Shown here: positions 34,601-46,600 of the stretch, piece by piece | How the letters are laid out: each line of letters starts with the position of its first letter | How positions within the stretch are numbered: position 1 is the first letter of the stretch | NCBI RefSeq assembly: GCF_035582795.1 | Contig: NC_134368.1 | Span: forward strand, 42,399,501 to 42,463,500 | Direction of reading: 5' to 3' | Source: Mycteria americana | Lineage: Eukaryota > Chordata > Aves > Ciconiiformes > Ciconiidae | Length of the DNA: 64,000 bases | Made by a program: the position numbers and the translations under genes | Notes under the pieces: model-generated | What the model was told of the DNA's origin: nothing | Databases searched by the model: none | What the model saw: only the letters and a program-made list of their open reading frames with translations

Positions 34601-37600
34601 CGCATCATTCAAAATATTCTCTGGTGTTATTACACCTATCTTTCAGGAGGGCTCTTTATTTTACGTGATGTAATGCTCTTTTACTATCACGACACTCAAT
34701 TTCATGGATAACTTTCCTGCAGGATTCAGAAGGCTAAGAAACTTACCTAGCATGACAAAAATGATAAAAATAAAGGGATCCCTCTTTGGGAGACTTCTGA
34801 AAGTGTTTGATTAAAAGCCTTTCTATGATTTGATGGCCAAACAACCCGCTATCTTTTCTAAAGGACTGGTAGCAAGTCCTTGGCCTGAACAGTAATTTCA
34901 TGTGAAGACAGTAAAACTTTGGCATTTTACCCATGGAGGAAATCAACCAATGCATCCAGATACAAAAAGATTATCCTAGCTACTTCCTATGAAATAATTG
35001 TTACAGGGTTTTTTGGGGTAACATATACAGAAAAAGTAGTTTAGGGAACTTTTTCATTAAATATCAAAATAAAAGAGACATATCCATGGGCTACTAAGAG
35101 CTAACCCAAATATGATTTTTAAAAGCATCATCCTGCACGTGATTTCACAACTGCCGTGACAAAACTTGCCTGGTTCAAGTCTACATCAGCATAAATAAGG
35201 ACTTTAAATGCTGAAAAGTTTGCTGTCCGAAAAAGGAGATGTAAATACACAACAGCATGTTTCTGTGGTAGTGTGGGTAGGTTTGTGAAGATATAGGTCA
35301 AACACGATAGCAGCTTGGATTGCAACCTTCTATTAGTAATTATGTTCTGCCAATTAATTTGTAAATAAAGCAGAGACAAATTTGTATTCAATTTCTTGTC
35401 TCCTGCGGTGGAAGATGAGTTACTGCACAAGTGTTTTATACTTCCATTAGAGCAAAACAACTTTGTGAAATAATTGAGTGAGGGGGTTGTTTCCTGAAGG
35501 ATTAATTAAGTGAAGATAAATGATGAATCAGCAGCAATGTTAAGAGCTGCAGTTGTTCTAACACCGTGATATGGTTGCTTTAAAACACAGTTCTTGCTTC
35601 CTCATGTACCTGCTTCACTGAAGAAGAGATTATGAATTTGTCTTCAATTTTGTACTGTTTGCGTTTGAAATGACATTTTCAGATTCCTGTATTTTAGCAA
35701 TGTCAGTATGCTTATGGAAAATCCCTAACTCCCATTTTGTAGCTGGCACCTAAGTGACTTTACGTACCGACTTAACAGAAAACTGGCCTGTTATCATCCA
35801 CTGCAAGCAATTCTCCTTCAGACTTCTTACCTGATTTCCAAGCTTCTTACCTGATTTCCTCCCATTCTGTGGCACGGTCCAAGCTCAACAAAGCCACCGT
35901 TGGTGTGCCCCATGCTATCGATGCAGTAAGAGGTTTCAAAGCCTCTAATCTGGAAAAGAGGTTTTGCACTCTAAGTTAGTCTCAAGGAAAAAATAAGCGC
36001 GAAGGAGTTCAGAAAATTCCCACTTATCTTTCAAACCAGAAACAGATATCTGCCACAGAGATACGAGACAAACCTGCGTATGAAATTTAAATACCGATGT
36101 TAACCATTCTGGGAGACGGAAGCTTTGAGCTGCCCGTGCTAATTTGTGGGCTCTTATGTGAGTTAGAGGACACTGATAAAGCGAGAGTTGCAAAGCTCAG
36201 TTTCAAATTAATGACACCGAAATGTAGGACTTTCAAGTATTTTAATTTATTCGATCTCCTATCAAAGCAGGTTCAGTCTCCCAGGTCTTCATAAATAAAG
36301 CAGGAGCTCAGCTAAGTTGCTCTCATCGTGTGGCTGAGCGAAACGTGATGCAGAGAAGTAACGCGCAGCCGTTATTAAATGCAGCCACGTACAGCCCACC
36401 GACCCGGCTGCTCAGAAGTACCTTCTGCAGCAGCAATTACATGGAAAAAAAGAGATAAAATTGATGAGGGGCAGGCACAGGCGTAGGAATAAAGAACAAA
36501 AGTCCTGTCAGAAAGCATGCCTGAACTGCTGATTATCCCATTCCCTTCTCAGAAGGGCCAGCAAAGAGCTTTACAAAGACTTTATGACACAAATAACATT
36601 CTTTCCAGACCTATTTTCTTTGCCAGAGCCTCGTTCTTCTTGGTGACGGTAGAAGAAAGTCTGGAGCACTAAGCTTAGACCCGACTTCCAGAGAGCGTTA
36701 GGGAAGATGAACCCCACACTTTCATTCCCGACAGTTTGGAAATGCAATTAGTGCAGTGTTACAAATAGGTGGGGAAAAAAATTTCTCAGATGTAGGGTAA
36801 CTGGCAGCCAGCGAAGAAGAGCTGAAGAAAACTTCAGAGAAGTCTCTGAACTTGCAACTTTCCTGTTACTTCACCAGAACCATTCACTTTTATCAGGGAT
36901 GATTTCCCGCAAGGTGGCCATTATTATAGTATTCTCCTCAGATACTTTCGCCTCGGTGAATAGTAATATATAACATGCCTTCCTAAGCCTTTATGTGGAT
37001 TCAAAATGAGGTCTAAGGCTAATGTAGCAACTGACGCTCTGTGCTAGCTTTTAGGTAAGAAATAAAGGTGGGATTGTTCAGCTGATCCCTCAGATACAAG
37101 ACTATTTGTATTCCCTTCCACCATGCACATGCTCTATATCACTAATTCCTCAGAGAAGTTAGAGAAGACACACTCTCGGCCATAGGAAACAGCATACACC
37201 TGTACTTTCTAATGCTCTTAGAAAGAGCATTCTGAAGTTACAGAAATGGGTCCATCATATCTTGGGAAAGAAGGTTAAATTTGGTGGGACACAGCACTCC
37301 TCCCCTGCTAGCGAGATAATTTCCTGATTTCGCCTTCATGATCTACAAAAGTAAAATTGATAGGAGAGACAAGGCAAGGCTGGAACCAGCTGAAAAAGAT
37401 TAAAAAAAAAAACCCCCAAAAAATCCCTCAACTCATTTGAAAGCAGGCAGGAGCTCCTTGAGGTGTGGGCTAAAAGCTGGAATGAAACAGCCAGGGTTCA
37501 GCAAAGTGTCCTCCACCTGCTCGGCGACAATGCTGGGTCAAACCACGGGGAAAATGCCGAATTTGTAACCACATCCTTAATTTAGCACAACCTTACTCTT

Positions 37601-40600
37601 ATACAGTAATGCTGGAGATGACTTACAGAATCATATCAAACTGTTCCACGCAGATAAGGGATTTACTGAGGCTGTAACTGTATGAGCACATCACAGGCTA
37701 GCAAACGTCGGCAGAATGTACTCCACCTGCATTTCATGATCTATTCTCTAGGCCTTCACAGAAAAAGATTTTCACCTATTAATCTTTGCCAATACTCCTA
37801 CACACACACACAGGATTCACGTTTTTTTCTTTTAAAGAAAAACTACATTCCAATTATGGAAAAAAGAGCTTTAGAGATAACTGAAGACAGGGCTAGAGAT
37901 AAAATAATCCTTCAAGGAACTATGGAGCTAATTCAAAAAATCGCACCTCTTAGCGTATATATATTTTTTCCTAGGGTTGTATCTCTATAGCTCTCTGGCT
38001 AGTATCATATACCTTAGCATAGCAGTAATCAAAGAGCCTGTTCTCAGATTGATGTCAAGTAACAATCGCTTCCATTTGAATTCCCAATTTAAAAAAAAAA
38101 AAGCTCCTAAAATAAATATAGGTTACGTGCTGTACTTACCTCCCCCCAGTCCACATTTTTAGGTGGTAGTGGATAATACGAAGTTATATCATATGCTATT
38201 TCTTCCATAAACCACTTAAAACTCTTGCAGTTGTGATCTTCACGGAATTTTTTCAGCTCAGATATATCTCCGTAGGGTAGTGCTTTCGTCTCTGGCCGAC
38301 TGGCATAAAAATAATCCTTGTATTCGTCCCACCACACTTCTACAACTCTGACGTAGTTCTGTGAAGAACAAGGACATTGCTGCTACCTCAAAGCACACAC
38401 AACAGGTCAGACATAACTGCATGTTAATTCCAGAAATTTAAGGATTTTTCCCCTTAAAAAGTGACGGCATGAAATTATTATATAGCATTAGTAATTTATC
38501 ACCTTCAGCAGATTATACAAGACACATGCGTATTATTTTCTAACGACAGTTTAGGACCGAAGCCAGCAAAATAAACTGGCTTGCTTAATGAGAGTACGAA
38601 GTCTTTCTTTAAGTTTAGAGAATGTTTATTTGAAAATACTCTTCAGTTATGGGTGCAATAAAGTGTTGCAATTATTTGCTGTGTACCAGAACTTCAATTC
38701 AGAGTTTGTATTCACTGTCTACAGTTTTAATAGAGAGAATGATATGCATTAGTCCACTAAGGGTGAAAAAATAAGTCTTAAACAGGTCAGCTATGACGCA
38801 CCAAGGAGATTTTATCTTCGTAAGTAAAGTAGTTTATTGCTGCTTGGAGAAGGGGAAAAAATGGATAGCTCGACTGGTGAACAAGCCTCTCCCTCACATC
38901 TTTCTTCTCAGTCTCTTTGATGGCTCCTATCTCTACATTACCTGTACATGTTCTAGACGCACACCTCCCTCTGTACCATTCTTCTAGCATTAATGACCTG
39001 GTGTTAAAACAGTCTTAATAGGTCTGACTAAAGGCACAAATTATTGTGAGTTTTACTTTAATCTACATCCAGCACAAATTGAACAGAGCTATAAAAAAGC
39101 ACATTTACTATGGGGATAGGAGGGTGCCCAAAGAGGGAGAAAGCTATTCCTGCATCCTGCCTTGTACAGAGAAGCAACTTAATATTTAAGAACACTCAGC
39201 AGTGTTGTGTTGTATTCAGTAAGCAGATGAGCAGACTCATGTAAGGTGTTTAGATATGCAGTAGGTATTTTTGATCAGCTTTTCAGAAAAGTGAAATGGT
39301 TTTTATAATTTCAGACAAGGCAAACAAACATCTTGCCTGCACTGAGCAATGGAGCTATCATTTGCTACCCTGTCTCCCATTGCTCTGTCTCTACTCCCAG
39401 CTACGCCCATTTACCCCTACCCTCCCTTGTACTGGTCCTTGTGCTTGTTTGATCAAAATGTTAATCAACCCACGTTACTAATAGAGGATTTTTTTTTTTT
39501 TTGGGTGCCAGGTTAGTTTTCTACCATTAAGCGAGGCTGGGCATTCCCTTTTCAATAGAACCAACTGCTAGCTTGGCTCAAGCCATACTCTGTAACCCTA
39601 CCAGTAGTCATCATCACAGGTAACGTCTAGGAAGATGCTCTGGGATTGGAATTTACAAAGAACTGGGTCCTTGGGAACTGGATTTACCAATGCCAAAACA
39701 CCGCACAAGAGGAAGCTTAAACCAGGCAATAGGAAACCGTAACAGGAGGGTTGTCTCTCTTCCTGCTGGTAGGTGGAAACTTACATGAAACAGGTTTTCT
39801 TGATTCAAGTTATCTCTTCAGATACAGACAGCTGTCTCACTCTTTTCTTGAGGTGATGTCTACTTTTAATATCATGGCTTGAGCAACACTACTGAACCTG
39901 CAAAGGTGCCTGAGGAGTTACCAACCTTTACGATGAAGTGCAGAGCATGCCGTTGGCCCAGGTGTCATTCACTTAATTAACAAATGCAGCCATAAAAGTC
40001 TGAGAGATGCTAGATTACAGCATTCGCTAACTCAGCCTAGGATCATACCCTATCAAGCCCTAGGATCATACCCTATCGATCCATTTCAAACCCATGATCA
40101 TCATCTGCAGGAGCGTGCTGTAGTACTAGAGTTGCTTGTACTTCAGTTGGGCACAGCGCAGCAAAGGCTTGGGGTGCTGAGAGTAAGTAACAGGAAATGT
40201 GATTTGTACCTCAAAGATGGGGAGGCGTGGAGGAAGGAGATGGGTTCCAGGAATCTCTACTCTTAATAACAGTGGGATTGGCACAAAGATTTCCCTCCCG
40301 TGGGGATGACCGTCTTAGCTTTAGACACTAAATAGCTCTGGATGAAGTGCTCTCTAAATTGCTACTGATAATTTAAATAGATTTATCTAAAACTGTTATC
40401 TAAAATCAAAAACCACCTTCAAGGCTGCAGCAAAACAGTACCTTTAACGTAGGAGAAGACCCAACGTACACAGGGGGTGGATTTCCTTGCCAACCCTGCA
40501 GACGATAGATGTGTCCAACACGAGAACAGGGAACAAACAACAGTTTTCCCCCACACTGCCAGATCTACAAGTTAAAGCAAAGGTGGAGATAGTAATATAT

Positions 40601-43600
40601 ATGCACAGGAATTTAAGACAGACAAATAGATAATAAATTATGGAAGAAGTGTCAACTACTTTTCTTACTGTACCAACTGTGTGATATATTTAAATATTTT
40701 CGCTTCAGATGTAAGCATAAACATAATAGGTCTCTGAAATGAAAGGCTGTATCGAGTACATCTTCAACTCAGCCATGAAATTACTGAACTAAATTACTTT
40801 TTAAAAAAGCTTTTAAAAAAGTTTGCCATCTCATTCTGTTGCTATTTTAAAACAACCGTAATGAATGAGTGCACAAAATCTGGAACTAGGTAATTTTTAT
40901 TATGGCAGAATCAATAATATTTTGATTTATTAAAGCAATTCACATACCATCACTAAGATGGGTTTTGGTTAGATGCCCATCACATTTAAGTTAAAGACTG
41001 AAATAAAGACTAGTAGGAGATAAGGATGTCTTTGGTAACCCATTGTTCCAAGTACAAACAGATTTTTCTTTTAACTATAGTAGCTGAAAAGAAAAAAATG
41101 TGTAAAACATATTACCATTCTGAAATTCCCTCCCTCCCACATGTCCTTGGATAATCCATTTATGGGGAAAAGAAAACATACCTAAATCTGAATTTAGTTG
41201 CTCATAGTTTTGACACGTTTGAAATGTAGCATCAAACCCAAATTCAAGCTAACTTTGGGGATGTTCCAAATTAGTCCGAATTCCAGATTAAAAATATGAC
41301 TTAATAGTATTAGGAAAGATGTGCGGAATAGTTTACTTCCTTCATTGCATCATCATATTAATTTTCTTAAGTTGCATCAAAAAAACCCCTCAGATATACA
41401 AGGCCGTTATATTTGCTATCTAGGAAGCAAGCATGCAAGACTGATAAACGTCACTTAGTTCTTCTGAAGATTGGTTGTGATCTACATGAAACCAATTTGG
41501 AGGTCTCTACATAATCAGCACTTCAATTACAAAACTACTGTATGTAATTTCAATCATGATTTAGCTCTAAGCAAGATGGAGAATTAGAAGGATAAAGACC
41601 CTGTATGTGTAACATCCTCAATAACTACCTTTTGCATATGGATTTACAGCTGAGCAAGTGCACACAGAGCTTTCCTCAAAATCGTGAAGAGCAAGAGTAG
41701 CTAGGGGAGCTCTGAATGTACTTTTAGTAAAATTCAGCTACGATTTCACAGATCGCTGCTGAGGATATTAGATGTCTCCACTTTTGTTTGTTAATTGGGA
41801 GAGATTCCTGCTGCCTACCACTTGTGTCATTATGAATACTGCAGCATCTACAAGAAGCTAATGATTATCATCTTACGTTTCCTGCTAACTGAAGAGCATG
41901 CATATGCCTAGTAGTGAAAATAAAATCTTCTGCAGTGATTATGAATTATGCAGTTAGTGTTTCAATTATGAAGACTTCTCTTGTAAAGAAGTTCTTGAAA
42001 TTTTGAAAAGTATATGAGATCATTTCTCACCCATAAAAATGGTAGAGAGGAGGAAACCAGGGCAGATTACTTTTTGTTTCATCGTTATATACTTTACAGG
42101 CATCTATGCATAAACTGAGTGCTACTTGTTCTCTATAATCACTTTCATTAGAAACAACATTTTTCTGTACTCACCATGAAAGCACTCAGTTCCTCCCCAT
42201 AAAATATGCCAGTCTGGTTTCAGATTAGATATTTAGGGTTGTGTGTGATCCCAAACCATTAACAAAATCTAGATTACTCAGCATTTGGGGCTCGGCAGGA
42301 GTCCACCTCTCTGAACACTTCTGCCCCAAAGCCCACAAGGACCCACCGAGGACACACACGCCTGCCACAACATCTCCTCGCACCCAAACCTCCTGGGCTT
42401 CATGAGACAGAGGTGGTGCAAATCAGAGGTAGGTCTGTCTGAACTCCAAACAGAAGTATTTGCAGAAAAAAATACATACTATACTGAATTCGTTTTCAAT
42501 TTTTGGTGTTACCTTGTAAGAGATTTCAAAATTTTCACCACCCCAGATTTGAAGACCTGGATCATAAAGACCCAGTTCAAAGAAGAAATCGCGTTCAATG
42601 GCAAACAATCCACCAGCCATTGCAGGGGACCTGAAAGAGGAAGACAGCGTAACTCCTTCTGCCAAAAGGATATGATAACACTTGGAGAAAGCATCAATTA
42701 AGGAAGCAATTCACTGTTAACATAGAATAAAGAGGAGATAAATGGCAATACACTGAAGAATCATAAAGCTTTGTCATCGATTTCCAGCGATTTTCTGAAA
42801 TGACATCTGCATAATTTCTAGTGAAGTTACAGATTTTTTTTTTTTTTTTTTTTAAATTATACAAAATTTTGGTTGGAATTATCCATTCAGCCAGCCAGTG
42901 TGCTTCTATTAAAATAAAAAAGGTAAGAATCAGGGCGGCAAGACTTTCTCTCTTGAAAGTCGTTGGAGTTGTGAGGTAACAGATGAGACCGTATAGCACA
43001 CTTAAAGCTTATGGTCTGAGGAACTGCCACATTGAAACTTATTGCCTATTACACAAGCAACACAGTTTTTCCGGCTAAATGATACCTTTCTATCTTGCCC
43101 CTCTGGCTCTTTTTCTACCACTGCCATATGAGACACTTTTCATTATCCTCAGTGAAATTTTTAAGAGGGCCTGGATCAAATTGTACAAGGTTTCCATTTT
43201 GGTTTAGTTTTTTTTTTTTAAATGGCTTTGTAAATCCCTCCATGTATGCCAGGGTTCAATTAGCAAGTTTTAATGTGTCAAAAAGACATTGTGGCTTGGA
43301 TTAGAGCACTTTTGCAGAATGGCTCTAACCAAAATTCTTTGGCTGCTTGCTCACACTGAAATAGAGCGTGGGATGTGTTAAGCCATTTCCAGCACACATA
43401 CCAAGTGTTTTTCACCTGAGGATCAATAAATATATAAAAATCCTAATGGATAAAAGCTGGAGTCCCCAGTAAGTTGGCAATTTAGAAAAAAAGCTGGTAA
43501 GGAAAAAAGGGAATTCTTTCTGACTTCAGATGACCCGCAGCACTGAAAGGAGGAGGATCCAAGACTCCAGATCACTCTGGTAAGCCAAGTAAAACACAAC

Positions 43601-46600
43601 TGCAATATTCCTTCATGACCAAAGTACTGAGAGACGGGTCCTTTCTAGCACTATTCAGTCTCTTCATTCCACTAGATTTTTAACTTAGTGGTGCTGCTTT
43701 TAACAGCACCGATTACGTATCCCCCTTCTGCACATAAATGCCCGCAGAACTGCTTCAGAAAAAATAACCCCTGGGTTAGCATATACCCCCTCCGCGGGGC
43801 AGGGGCAGGGCAACAACAAAAACAGAGCTGCTGGGTCTGCCGCCGAGTGAAGCGTAATGGTGCTCAGTCCAGCTGCTCTCCAAATCACCCGATCAGATGC
43901 CGGGTTACTCCTAAACGTCCGCTGCTACGTGCCTGCTTACTGCCTCTTCCTCCGCCGCTGCTGTTGCATGGCAGGGGCTGAAAGGGTGGGAAGCCAGGGA
44001 GCAGCGCGGGGAGAAGCAGGCTGCAGAGCACAGCCCTGGGGCTTTCCGGCACCGCCGGTCCTCCCCAGCACCATCACGACTCGGCAAGCGTCGAGGCCTC
44101 GGATGCTGAAGTTTCAGTCTTGGCCTCCAACGTGCTGTCAAGTGTGTTAAAGAACACAGCAAAAGCCGCATAAGCTCAGTAGTTTATTTTATAGGATACG
44201 AAGAGGTAAGCATAATATTTCTGAAAGAAGGATTCGGTCCTGAGGCAATTCTCACATTACAAAAGGTTTGTTTCTGCGCTTTAAGCTGTTGAGGTTTTTG
44301 GGTTTTATTTGTTTTCTTTTTAAACTAGGCAATCCTGGCTACGGTTTCAGCAAGGCTTTTACTCTGCCTTATTTGCCTTGGTATTGCTGCAACAAAATGC
44401 ATACAGCCTGGAAATAAACAGATGCAGGGAACGTCTCTTTTTAGAAGAAGCACTGTAACCCTGAAAGTATTATTAAAAATAAAGCAATCTTTTAAACCGT
44501 TCTGAGAACATGTGTTCTGTGTTTCTGGAAACAGTTTAAAGGATTTTAAGACCTGTTTGGATGGTAAACACAGAGCACAACAGTGATGTTTGAAATAGTT
44601 TATCCCCCTCTAAGCGAATATTAAAGTTCCAATGTGGACAGCCTTGTCAGAAAATGGTATTATTTATACTGTATACAAAACAGATCAAAGCTTCATAACT
44701 TCTTTGCATGTGTTGCCATTTTAGCAGAGAACAATCACGGGTGAGGATAGGGAATTACCAACATCAGTTCCTACAATGTTTAAATCATATATACAAGCAA
44801 TAGAAGACATTAGATTCTGAAGATGTGAGGATTGCTTTCAAATGTAGTAACACGATTAGTTAAGTGTGAAGGGGAAAGTAATAAAAAACAGCAGAACCAC
44901 AGCCTCCCAGTCTTGAAAAGCCATCCCAAAACCCTAGTTTCTAAGCTAGGGTTTCCAGCCAGTTTCTGTTTGCTGGGAAGAAAACATACCCCCCTACAAA
45001 GCGAAAGAAAAAGGTGGGACCTCTGTGAAAGTTATTGGAGTTTTCCCAGAAAATAAGGTGGTGGGGTTTTTTGTTTTTAATTTTTTATATTATGTGTGTT
45101 GAATTAAAATCCCAACACACACTGAGACCTTAGAAAATATCTAGCCAAGATTCTAAAATAGTATGCTTCTTTGTCAGATGCGATCTATTATGAAGCAAGT
45201 GGGAGAAATATGACAAAAGGGATTTTTTTGATGCACATGCATAATCCACGAGCTGTATGCATGCATCAAGCCATGACAGCAGGCTACAGATTTTATGCAT
45301 TACTGGCTATTATAAATACTCACAGCATGCTCGTTATTTCAAATCAAATGGTTAAATAAGCACTGTTGTTTCCAACACTACTTTAAAAAAAGTATCATAG
45401 CTAAATAAAGTTTTCCCTGGAAACAAAGTCATACAGTATTTTATTTTGCCAAACCAAATCTTGTCATTCTAATGTGCACCCTATTAACCACACAAGAGCA
45501 GGAATGGAGAGGCAGCACAAGGTAGCAAAGGTATTTTGAACACATAGTCAGTTGTGGCAAACAGGCCTAATTAAACAAAGCAGCTGGTGTGGTTAGAAAT
45601 ACGAAGATTTTCAGGCTAGAATTACATGCAAGTTTTAGTGGATCAATATCCACTTCAGAAAAACAGAAAAGGGTAAGTGATTTAGTGATTACCGATACGG
45701 TTCAGTTTTTGTCTTTCTGCTTTCCTTCTCTCGCTTGGTCAAGGGAACCCTCTTCCATAGCATACTCCAATCCCACGCTCCTCTAGCAAACCCATCTTCG
45801 TCACCACCCCCTTGCGGCACAATCTTATAGGTGTTGCCATCTATGACATCTATAAGCGGCACAGTGCATGTGGTTCTGCAGGGTGGCGGGTGGTGGCAGG
45901 GAAGACGCGGTTATGCGCAAGGACCCGCGTGGCACGCGTGCACCGACCGTGGTTCGTGGGAAAAGAGGGGGGAGGGAGGGAAAAACGAAAGGGTTTAGAC
46001 AATTATTCATCACGATTCACAGTACGTAAACAGCTCTCTTTACCGATAAGGCTCAGTTTTATGTTTTCGTTTGGACTTTTCCTTGTGGCTTAACGGAATT
46101 CGTTTCCATAGCAAACTCCAGTCCCAGGCCCCTCTGGCAAAACCATCTTCATCCCCACCTTGTTGTGGCTCAATGGAATAATCATTCCCATCTATGTAAT
46201 CTATTAGAGGTACAGTACATGTAGTTCTGAAACATTTATAGAAGGGAAAGAAAGAGCAAAATACAATTTCAGAAGAGTAATCTGTCTAATCTGAAATTTA
46301 CACCATTAATCATTAATCTTATAGAGCAGTTTATATGAAAAGTCACTTGTAAACATCTTAAGAAGTGAAGCCTCATTAGAAGAAGAAAGAGATAGTCCTT
46401 TCCTTATGTTGTTTTAAGAAGTTCTGAAAACAGAAAATTTAGGTCTGAAATGCTAATATGTCAATTCATTTATCAGTACTTTTTCCTTTACGTCTATTTC
46501 TTGACATCGGTCTTCTAATAAAGCACTGCTGGAGGCAACACAGGAGCCTTTAGAGGGCTAGGGTTCTCACAGTATTATTATTTCCCATAACTTCTATTCA

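Larger units (their letters stand above)
34517..42512 (-). other. GALNT7: GALNT7 introns 7-10 (between exons 7 and 11)
   Basis: Four introns, at 34517-35850, 35950-38139, 38359-40441 and 40565-42512. They are AT-rich. Recognisable content is limited to a duplicated donor at 35823-35859, a short CA run near 37800, and a 23-bp tandem duplication at 40036-40077. No additional exon was found. Confidence 0.65.

Noticed and set aside
45693-45875. Exon 6b as a dead duplicate of 6a, or the reverse
   Set aside because: Both copies have consensus splice sites, equal length, no stops and conserved core residues with clustered substitutions, which fits selection on both.
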